A stretch of 64,000 bases of DNA from Salvator merianae (Eukaryota; Chordata; Lepidosauria; Squamata; Teiidae), in NCBI GenBank assembly GCA_003586115.2, contig QVOM02000042.1:74977838-75041837 (forward strand), written 5' to 3'. The notes under the pieces were generated by a model. The model was not told the DNA's origin and did not search any database. It saw nothing but the letters and a program-made list of their open reading frames with translations. Of the stretch, positions 55,560 to 64,000 are shown one piece after another. The translations under genes and the position numbers were made by a program. The first letter of the stretch is position 1. Every line of letters begins with the position of its first letter.

Positions 55560-57560
55560 ATCCTTTATAGTGAGGGACTGGGACCATGACTGGAGGTGGT
55601 AGCACAACTGGATCCAGGACTGAGGTTGGGGCACAGCTGGGGCCAAAAGAAAGTTTGGGGCCAGAGACAGGAGCATAGTTGGGGCTGCAGCCAAAAGGGG
55701 GGATGTGACTGCAGTTGAGTCCAGACATGAAACTGGGGTTTTGGCCAAGGCTGGAGGCTAGAGCATGGCTTAAGCCATGGCCAAGGCTAGATGCTGGAGC
55801 ATGGCTTAAGCCAGGGCCAAGTGTGGAGGCTAGAGCATAGTTTAGGCCAGGCAAAGGCCAGAGGGTGGAACGTGTCTTAAGTCAGGGCCAAGGCTGGAGA
55901 CTGGAGCAAGGCTGGTACTAGGGCCAAGGCCAAGGCTGGAAGCTCAAGCATGGTGGGGATAAGGGCCCTGTCTGCAGGCAGTAGCATTATAGGGGCCAGG
56001 GCTGAGCCTAAGGCTAGAGCATGCCTGAGGCTGGACATGGAAGTGCCCCTGTGCTTGGGCCAAGGGTGAGTCTATTAATCAGGGCAGGAGTGGGGTAGAG
56101 GCTGTTGCTGTTGGGGCATAAAGAGAACAGAAGGAGGTGGGAAGGACATGTAGCAGGACATTGTGCTCTAAGGAGTAAACAAGTGCTCAGGCTAAGTAAA
56201 CTGTGCAGCTGAAAGGGGTTACTGACAAGACAGCTTGTCAGACTGGTCTTTTCTGGATCCACTAATGAAAAGCCTGCCTTTCCCAGCTTTCCTGGAATAG
56301 AGAGCCACATAGTCCTTAAGGCTCTTTCTGTCATTACACCAAATAACACACCAATTCAGCCTTTCTTGTACAAAATATCAAAACATGATGCAGAAGAGGA
56401 GGCTAAAGGTTAAAGATTGGAAACTGCAAGGAGGAGCTGAACAAGAAATATGGAGCTGCAATCTTTCCAGAAAGTTTGATACTGAAGAACAGCAAGATCT
56501 TTGACATTCGTTTAAAGAGAGCTGCTAGATTATGAACTCTATCCCAAAGTATTCTCATGGGAATGGTCACCAGATGGCAATCAATGCCCACTGGGAGGCC
56601 TAGAATGGCTGAAACACGGCTAGGAACAAATCTAAGGCTGATGTCAGAAGCTGGTGCATGGTTGAAGACAGGGGCATAGCTGAAGCAAGTGCAGCTGAGG
56701 CCAGAGGTAGGAGCATGGCTGATGTTGTGACTGTGACCAGGCTAGGTAGCAGTGCTGAGGCTGGAGCTGAATGCTGAAGCATTTTCGTTGCTGAGGTCAG
56801 TCCTGAGGCCATGGTAAGGGCAGGGCTGGAGAGGGGAGAATTCCTGTGGTTGAGGTTGAGGTCAGAGGTAGTAGCATTACTGGGGCCAGGGTTGTGATCT
56901 GTGCTGGAGGCTGGAGAAGGATTGAGGCTGTGGCTTAGGCTGGAGGCTAGAACATGACTGGTGCCAGTGCTGAGGCCAAGTCTGGAGCATATATGAGTCC
57001 AGGGCCAAGCGTGGAGGCTGGGGCTTGACTGAAGGTGACACTGAACCTGGAGGCTGAAGCACAGCTTGTGCTCAAGCTATGGTCAATGCTGAAGCATGCA
57101 AGCTACTTAAAGCCAAGGCCAGGGCCTGGGCCAAGCCTGGGCCTGGGTCAAGGCTGGAGGCTGGAAGTTGAAGGCTGGAGCAGAGCTAAAGCTGTGCCTG
57201 AGACTGGAGGCTAGAACACAGTTGGTCTGAAGATGAGATCAGGCCTGAAGCTTGGTGCATAACTGAGTCAAGGGCCAAGTCCAAGACTGGAGGCTAGGCT
57301 ACAGCTGATGCTGGGGATGGGGTTGAAGCTGAGGCTGAAAGTAGCAGCTTGGCTTAGATGGGTCAGAAAGGGGACCATGTACTGAATTTGGGCTGGAGCA
57401 TGGCTGAGACAAGGGCAGTGGCCAGAGGCTGGAAGACCACTGGTAGCAGAACTCAGGCAAAGGCTGGATGCTGGATTTGGCTGAGGCCAAGTCCAGCATT
57501 AGAGTATGGCTGAAGCCAAGGCTGACTCTAGAGGCTGGAGCACAGGTGATATTAAGGTGA
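55560..57560 (-). repeat. 36-bp minisatellite block, unit 6 (longest, about 2 kb)
   Basis: Clear 36-bp periods at 55745-55860 (GCTAGAGCATGGCTTAAGCC and variants), then long degenerate stretches. It is twice the length of the unit 3 block. Minus-strand frames reach only about 140 codons because of stops. Confidence 0.8.
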
Positions 57561-57973
57561 ATGTGATCTACTAAGGCTTCCCAGAACCTTTCAGTTCTGA
57601 GCCATGATGTCCACATATAAGGAGACCTCAACAAGGATAGACATTCTGGGAGAAAATGGCTAAACGTGAAGAAGAAAGGGGATTCAAGAAGCAGTGCAAG
57701 ATTTGGGGGCAAGAGATAAAAGTTAGAAGCAACTTACCATTTTAGTGTTCCTGTATTCTCCAATGAGGCAAAGCATCTTAAAGTTAGAGGCAATATGCAG
57801 GTCAAGGCAAGCTTGGAAAAAATGATCCAGGAGCCCAGAGATCACTTTGTATCAAATAAAGATCACTTTGTATTGATAAAGAGTTACTGAAGGCTGGGAC
57901 TCATCAGGCACCTGTCCTCCACAGAGGCAACTCTTTACAGATGAAGGCTTGGTTGACAGAGAATGAGATTGTG

Positions 57974-58950
57974 CTGATCTGTGTACAGTTCTGGTCACCT
58001 CACCTCAGAAAGGATATTGTGAAACTAGAGAAGGTGCAGAAAAGGGCAACCAGAATGATCAAGGGGCTGGATCACCTTTCTTATCAAATCAGGCTGCAAT
58101 GTCTCGGCCTCTTCAGCATTGAAAAACGGTGTTTAATAGCTCTATTCATTACCTCTAAAACCAATATAAATAGAAGTGGTGAGAGTGGACATCCTTGTCT
58201 TGTACCTTTTTGTATTGAAAATGTTTGTGTAACTTCTCAATTTATTGTACGTTGAGCTGACTGCATTGTATATATTGCTCTAATCCATTTTGTAAAGTTC
58301 TCTCCAAAGTTCATCGTGTCTAGAAGATTAAACATAAAGTTCCAGTTCAAATTATCAAAAGCTTTTTCCACATCTAAAAAGATTAGTGCTGCATGCACTT
58401 CATTATGAGACTCTAAATATTCTATAACATCGATTAAGAGGAGACCTGATTGAAGTATATAAAATCATGCGATGTAGGGATAAGGTGGATAGAGAGAAAT
58501 TAGTTTCTCTATTACACAACACTAGGACTAGGGGGCACTCTCTGAAGCTGATGGGTAGGAGAGTTAGGACTGACAAGGGACAGTATTTTTTCACCCAGAG
58601 GGTCATCGGTCTATGGAATTTATTACCAGAACAGGTGGTGACAGCCATCAGCCTAGATAGCTTTAAGAATGGATTGGACAGATTCATGGAGGTCAGGTGT
58701 ATCAACAACTACTAGAATGGATGCCTAGGTACTGCCTCCAGGTTGGAAAGACAGTCAGGATGTCTGTAAAACCATTTGCAGGGAGTCAAGAGCAGGTGAA
58801 CGTTTTGCCTTTTATTCTGCTTGAGAATGCCCAGAAGCAATCGATAAGCCACTGTGTGGAATAGAATGCTGGACTAGATGAGCCGTGACCTCATCCAGCA
58901 AACCTCCTCTTATATTCTTATGTATGTTCTTATGTATGTTCTTATGTTCT
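57974..58950 (+). mobile_element. CR1-type LINE 3' end, split by an L1 fragment
   Basis: It interrupts block M between ATGAGATTGT and CGGCCATCTTGATGG. Part 1 (57974-58130) encodes CVQFWSPHLRKDIVKLEKVQ onward to GLFSIEKR; part 2 (58431-58715) resumes RLRGDLIEVYKIMRC and reads to CINNY and a stop. The 3' UTR has GCTGGACTAGATGAGC and ends in TTCTTATG-type tail repeats (58914-58950), the hallmark of CR1-superfamily 3' ends. It is the same C-terminal RT family as 43824-44591, in opposite orientation. Confidence 0.88.
58131..58430 (-). mobile_element. Internal L1 reverse-transcriptase fragment inside CR1
   Basis: Read on the minus strand, 58430 to 58131 encodes ALIFLDVEKAFDNLNW (L1 RT palm motif) and, after one stop, [14 protein letters not shown] (L1 RT motif), then NRAIK. 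It has no 3' UTR or A-tail and no 5' end. Flanks AACGGTGTTTAA and AACATCGATTAA may be a decayed target duplication around the CR1 Arg-Arg-Leu codons. Confidence 0.82.
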
Positions 58951-59363
58951 TATACGGCCATCTTGATGGATCTCTGAATCAATCTTAACTCACCACCTTT
59001 CTGGCGCATCACACACTGATACTGAGGCAGTGGTCTTGGAGTCAGTAACTTGTATTACTGAAGTAGGGAATTAACTGCAGTAGTGAGATCTACAATCAAT
59101 ATGATCCAGGCCTAAGCAAACTACTCAAGACTCAGATGGTTGTTGGTCATGGATTCAGACCCCATGACAGGAGAGAAGGCTAGAGTATTTCTGGTCCCAA
59201 GGATGGAGCAAGGTAGCTTTGTTGGGTGAAGGCTGCTGCCAGGTTGGCCTGGACTGAAAGTTTCATATGGCTAAAGATCCGCTAACGATCATCAAAAACA
59301 AGAATTACTGCCTAGAATGCCTTCCAGTATTAAGACGTGAGACAGCAGCTTGGTGTCTGATGG

Positions 59364-60808
59364 TCTTTAATATTTTGAACAGGGAACCAGCTGCAGTGTC
59401 AACCTCTAGGACCCACAGATTAGTTACCTGATTTCACCCTTTGTCCCCTAGATGGTAGTCTTGCCTCAGAAAATAGCCCACATCAATCCAGAACTCAGCC
59501 AGCTCCTGATAATGGCATGAATAATTAAAAAGGATTTTTGTGAATACAGGAGGGGCACGTATATGTGATTCCGGTCAAAGATACATGAACAATGCAAAGT
59601 TTTGTTTCAATCCTTGCAAGTGCCAGCAAATCTCCCTTCGACCTCACTGAAATTCAGTCAACAAATCACCGTTTTGGGTTACACCAAATGCCACCGGCAC
59701 TTCCTGTGTGAATGTGTTAAATTTATAGTTAATATGCTCTTCAAAGAGGAAGAAAGCTGAACAGTAAAATCAAGACATACTTGTAAAGAGACACGCAGTG
59801 CAAAATGAAAGCAGATATCCCTATTGAAGAGGAGGAGACTGTATATGACTAATGTGGGGAAACGTTCCTTGAAAAAAGCCATTTCTTCAGCTTGTCACCT
59901 TTGGATGGTTAAATTTTCAGTCTGATCAGTGGATATTTCTTCAGTGCCAAAAAACTTACTTGATTCTCTTTTACACAGGTTTAGAAATAATTTTCCAGTT
60001 TAAAAGTCAGTATTCATAATGTCATAAGCTTTTTTGAATGGATGGTTAAGTAAAAATTTACTACTTGAGTAATCTCTACTGAACTCGACTTGTAACTATA
60101 TATAAATTTCTTTTTACACTGCAGCAGAATCATATCTTGTATTAACTGGCATACTATAGTACACTTTATATATATTGTTATAATACAGTTCTAATATATA
60201 TATTCTGCCCATTAATCATTTCTTTGAATACCTCCAGGTGTCTTTTTCGCAGGTTGAAGAAGGATTTTCCAATTTACAGTAAGTTAACAATCCTGCCTAT
60301 CAATAGAAAAAAAATGCTAGAAAGTCTAGGTATGTAACAGTTTTCAACATGATTAAAGAAAATTTGACAAAAAGAACAAAAAGATGAGTGAGCTTGTAGG
60401 AAACAGTTTCAAAAACAGAAAAAAATATGCAAGGGAGGTGCAGGAACACATGAACCATCACCTGGCTCCGTCTGGGGGCTTAAATATCCCTTTACTCCCC
60501 CCAAATCGGGAACATTACAAATTTAATAACTGAATTTTTCAGTGCCCAACCACTTCCTTGTGCCTGAGTTTCTCTGCAGATTCAAAAGAAGCAAAGGAAA
60601 AAAGAAATCTGATGAATCATTTGGAGGCAATGCAGGAAGCTGGTTGAACGATACAAGGAGAAGAATTTGGAGAAGAAATGTCAATCTTGATGGGATGAAG
60701 AACAACAACTCAGCCTGAAGGGTTGGTCTTTGAAAGCCCAAAAGATCTCACAAGGGGCGGGTGGAGGGAGAAGGGGCACAGGCACTTTGGTCTCTCATGG
60801 TCCTTTCT
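59364..60808 (+). repeat. Macrosatellite unit 7, deleted after the 46-codon start
   Basis: Leader 59364, microexon-like block 60253-60278, second acceptor-like site about 60580. The sequence is normal up to CATGGTCCTTTCTCA and then jumps to block M (ATAACTTTTGAAAC). The join shares TCAA with both parents. Everything from the 46-codon block through the minisatellite is absent. Confidence 0.78.
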
Positions 60809-61935
60809 CAATAACTTTTGAAACTTAAGCAGGGAAATAAATGTAGCTATGACATCTACAGTTAGCATGATGTTGGCCTATGCAGAAGTACTCTTGACTC
60901 AGGAAGGAGTCAGCTGCTGGTCCTCGACTCAAAGGTCCTTACAGGAGACAGGATGGGAGGAAGATTGTCCCAGGGATGGAGTCTGCGAACCATGCTGGGG
61001 TCAGGACTGCAGGCAGACAAGTCTGCTCTAAAAATTTCATTTACTTGATTATCTGATTGATTTTATACACAGATTTATAAAGGTCAGTATGCATAATACC
61101 AAAATTTCCAATTCAAAAGATGTAGATCTAACTGTGATTACAAATGGATGTAATTTCAGAAACTAAAATGTTCTTCAGCTTGCAGAAGGGAGGAAGAAGA
61201 ATGGTAAAATTACACTGATTGAATATTGTTAATATGTATGCAAGTTTTCAGGTGGTATCCTTCGTAGAAAAAAAAATTAAAGACTTTCTCATTTAAGTGA
61301 ACATTTGAACATTTCTTGACACCAATCATTTCTTTGAATACTTTCTGGTGTCATTTTTGCAGGTTGAGAAAGGATTTTCCAATTTACAGTAAGTGAACAA
61401 TCCCTCCTATCAAAAGATAACAAGCTGGAAAGCTTAGGTAAGTAATGGTTTTCAACAGGATTAAGGAAAAATTGAAGAAAAAGCAACAAAAAGTGAGTAA
61501 GGTGGTAGGAAAACATGTTATTGCACAGCTTCAAAAACTAAAGAAATCCAGGGAGGTGGGGGAACCCCTGAACCATCACCTGGCTTGGTCTTGAGACTGA
61601 AATATGCCTTTAATCCCCCCCCCCCACAATTCAGGAACTTTGTTAATTTAATTACAATTACAGAATTTTTCAGTGTCTAACCACTTCTTTGTGCCTGAGT
61701 GCCTCTGCAGATTAAAAAAAAAAAAAAAAAGCAAGGGAAAAAACAACAACTGATGAATCGTTTGGAGGGAATGCAAGAAGTTGGTTGAATGACCCATGGA
61801 GAAGAATTTAGTGAAGGAATGTCATTCTCAACGGGATGAAGAACTGCAACTCAGTCTTAAGGGTTGATCTTTGAAAGCCTGAAAGATCTTGCAAGGGGGG
61901 TGGGGGGAGGAGGAGCCATGGCCCTTTGCTCTCTC

Positions 61936-62076
61936 ATGATCCTTTCTCAAATGCCCAGGGTAGAGCTGATCGCCACTTTTGGGGTCGGGAAGGAATTTTC
62001 CTCCAGGACAGATTGGCCAGCGATCCTGGAGGTTTTTCGCCTTCCTCTGGGCATTGAGCATGGATCACATTTATAA
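61936..62076 (+). other. Conserved 46-codon block, unit 8 copy
   Basis: Starts MILSQMPRVELIATFGVGKE and ends LGIEHGSHL before a stop at 62076. The fifth open copy. Confidence 0.4.
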
Positions 62077-62799
62077 AATAATGCTATTTTAAAAGATTTT
62101 AAGCAAATAATTATGATGTACATTAAAAAAAGGTAAAATCAGTCTACTGATAAAAATTATGTTTTTCTTTCTTTGGTGCTTTTGTTGTTAAGTGTGACTT
62201 CATGGATTGTGTCACAACACTAAATACTACTCACTCAATGTGACTCAACTTCATTTAATGGAATTATCTGACACAAGTGAATATGAATCAGCGGCTGCAG
62301 AAGAGCAGAGAGCTTCTTATGGTGCCCAGTTCTAATTCTAAGGCCATGATGAAGAAAATGAATCATGCATAACTAAAATTTCCCATTGCAAATTATTGTG
62401 GACCCACAGAATCAGAGACAATGGGAAACAGTAGCTGATTCCTTCTTGACCTAGTGTTCAGTTCTTGTTTTAAAAGAAACCATTAATGGTTTTTTTGAAG
62501 TGTACCTGGCTGAAGGAAACTGTTAAATTTCCCTGGTAGTCTAATCCTTAATTTGGTCTACTACTCCACTAAAATGTAGTGTCTAGCGCATCCCACTCCT
62601 CAGTCATTTCTCTGACTGCCCAGTAAAATGTTTTCCACTGGTACATACTGCTTAGAATATTAATGGACACCACCCAGATCTTTCCCAGTCTGGAATCCAC
62701 CCGGTTTAGTTTGTGGTAATGTCGCTGAGCAAACATGACATTCCTGTGCAATGCACAGTTATCTGTGAGACACACTGAAGCTTTTAAGAAGAGGGAAAT

Positions 62800-62976
62800 G
62801 TGGTAACGGAAGCAACATGGAACAGAGGGTCACCAGTTCGATCCCCACCCTCTCCCTAATGGTATGCAACGACAAATCACTTCTGCTTCTTTGCCAAGAA
62901 ACTGCCAAGAGGTGCCCATGGAGGTGCCCATACCATCAAACTGGAATTACTCACAACTCAATGGTACTCAAGAAGA
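62800..62976 (+). repeat. tRNA-derived SINE relic, unit 8
   Basis: GTGGTAACGGAAGCAACATG (A-box region), CCAGTTCGATCCCC (good B box), AATGGTATGCAACGACAAATC, then a truncated tail ACTCAAGAAGAAC. It is the best preserved internal promoter of the three copies, but the tail is decayed. Confidence 0.58.
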
Positions 62977-63130
62977 ACTAGAAGTGTGGAAAATGCTACA
63001 TTGCTATTGGGCACTCAAGGATATGGTTTCAAGGGACAACATGAAAGCACTTGCTTAGAAGTCCTGGTGATAAAACATAATGGTTACAAATTTTAATAAA
63101 TAAAGTGTAATGATTACTTGAATTTCAACA

Positions 63131-63255
63131 ATGGTTTGTGGATATGAAAAAGGTGGATGTGGCCATTGTGATCAAAGCTGTGATGTTTCTACTATGACAC
63201 AGTCATTGATTTCCAAGATGTGTGAAGTTCAGTATTTTTGCTTGGATAGGCTAGA
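63131..63255 (+). other. Block K exon-like cassette, unit 8 copy
   Basis: The frame reads GGCGHCDQSCDVSTMTQSLI and on to LDERGSH as in units 3 and 6, then diverges through a short GGGAAGGATC duplication (about 63270-63312), with loss of the donor-like end. Confidence 0.25.
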
Positions 63256-63859
63256 TGAGAGGGGATCTCATGGGTCCTGGGAAGGATCCTGGGAACGTCA
63301 GTGGGAAGGATCAGCATGAGGGTAAAGTGAAATTGTAACAGTCTGAAAGGCACAAACCATACAGATAACTTCTTAAAATTTGGAAACATTAGATAGCTAT
63401 GTTAGGGGCCCATAAGATAGTCTGAGGATTATTTTGGAAGAGTGAGATATAAATTTAGTCTTATATTAGACACATTTATCTGGTATTTAGGGTTACTTAT
63501 AGGACAAAAATGGTCAAAGCTGAAATGGCACTCTTGCTTGTTATGTCTGGATCAATTTAAGTATGAAGGCTAATTAATTTCAAGTCAATTCAAACAGTTG
63601 AGTTCCCTTTAAAATACTCAGGACATTGGAAACATTTTCAATTGAGCAACTAGAATTACATTAATTCTAGAACACACTTCCATGTTTGACCTCAAACAGT
63701 GCAGCAATTTAGATGAATATGTCACATCATTTACATACCAAAGCCTATCACTTTATCTAGCTTCTCAACTTTATTTTTTAAATCAAACTTTTACTTCTCC
63801 AATGAAAGTAATGACTTTACCTTGGAAATAAATAATATATAAATGTTTTGCTTAAAGCT

Positions 63860-64000
63860 GCAACTGAAGATGGAGATGGAAGCATGGCTGGGGGGGGGGC
63901 AGTTCCAAGTTTAAGGCCAGAGTTGAAAGTACAGTTGGGGCTGCAGCCAGACAGGGTAGTGTGGCTGGGATACAGCTGGGAAAAGACATGTGACTGGGGC
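63860..64000 (-). repeat. 36-bp minisatellite block, unit 8 (start only)
   Basis: GGAAGCATGGCTGGGG and GGCTGCAGCCAGACAGGG-type phrases resemble 22600-22780. It contains a G-run (63890-63899) and is cut by the window end. Confidence 0.6.

Larger units (their letters stand above)
38858..59363 (+). repeat. Macrosatellite unit 6, 20.5 kb, with internal block duplication
   Basis: Leader 38858, microexon-like block 39642, second acceptor-like site 39980, 46-codon block 40166, SINE 40935, H 42237, I 42580, J 43150-43530, then the LINE cluster (43531-48175), K from 48183 and K' to about 50400. H, I, J, K and K' then appear a second time: H about 51190, I 51530, J 52090, K 52585, K' 53540-55440. The minisatellite (55560-57560) and M (57600-59363) follow. 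Copies within the unit are diverged, so the internal duplication is old, or two units were fused by deletion. Confidence 0.75.
1..64000 (+). repeat. Degenerate tandem macrosatellite, basic unit about 7 kb
   Basis: The same long sequence recurs head to tail about eight times. Anchors show this: the leader phrase before AGCTGCAGTTGCAACCTC (near 393, 3031, 12053, 24693, 31850, 38858, 59364), the acceptor-like GAGTTTCTCTGCAG (near 2465, 4030, 13280, 25723, 32962, 39980, 60580, 61710), and GGAAGGAATTTTCCTCCAGG in five copies. Blocks keep a constant order. Spacing is 7157 and 7008 bp for the two cleanest units; other units carry insertions, deletions or duplicated blocks. All units point the same way. 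Copies are clearly diverged by eye, so this is an old array rather than a homogenised satellite. Its function is unknown. Confidence 0.82.
60809..64000 (+). repeat. Block M remnant plus macrosatellite unit 8, partial
   Basis: About 225 bp of block M (60809-61035) joins the middle of a leader at ATTTCATTTACTTGATT, sharing CATTTA with both parents. Then: microexon-like block 61363-61388, acceptor-like site about 61710, 46-codon block 61936, SINE 62800, a jump near 63134 (shared GGTT) into block K (63140-63840), and the minisatellite from about 63860, running off the window. Confidence 0.75.

Noticed and set aside
62836..62850. Functional tRNA gene from the GTTCGATCCCC B-box
   Set aside because: No cloverleaf can be formed around it and the sequence continues as a SINE body shared with units 3 and 6.

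Overview
The window looks like vertebrate nuclear DNA, most likely from a squamate reptile. This is an inference from four things seen in the sequence: L2-type and CR1-type LINEs with readable endonuclease and reverse-transcriptase motifs, a CR1 3' end with TTCTTATG-type tail repeats, L1 pieces, and several tRNA-derived SINE relics. I see no intact single-copy protein-coding gene, no rRNA or functional tRNA gene, no CRISPR array and nothing bacterial.

The framework is a degenerate tandem macrosatellite. One long unit recurs about eight times, always in the + orientation. Landmark blocks keep the same order: a leader block (A), a 26-nt microexon-like block, a second acceptor-like block, a very conserved 46-codon block, a SINE site, blocks H, I, J and K (optionally an extra block K'), a 36-bp minisatellite (MS), and a tail block (M). 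The next unit then starts. The leader anchor lies near 393, 3031, 12053, 24693, 31850, 38858 and 59364. Units 4 and 5 are the cleanest, at 7157 and 7008 bp. The others are shortened by internal deletions, some with 4-6 bp microhomology, or lengthened by insertions and internal duplication; unit 6 is 20.5 kb.

Region by region: 1-3030 is a partial unit carrying a Harbinger-like DNA transposon. 3031-12052 is a unit with an internally deleted L1 and a 2.38-kb direct duplication whose joint carries the only N that I noticed. 12053-24692 has two further Harbinger-like elements with TTA target duplications, an L1 3' end with a 14-bp target duplication, a SINE with a (TTC)n tail, and the longest minisatellite reading frame. 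24693-38857 holds two regular units. 38858-59363 is the expanded unit with an L2/CR1 chimera at 43824-48175 and a CR1 3' end split by an L1 fragment at 57974-58950. 59364-64000 holds two deletion-scarred units.

Because units are paralogous, neighbouring copies act as empty-site controls and date insertions relative to array growth. Whether the array makes a spliced transcript is open. Splice-like and shared-frame cassettes recur in order, but copies carry stops and frameshifts, so no functional gene is claimed. All similarity statements are by eye; recognition of repeat families is from memory of their motifs.
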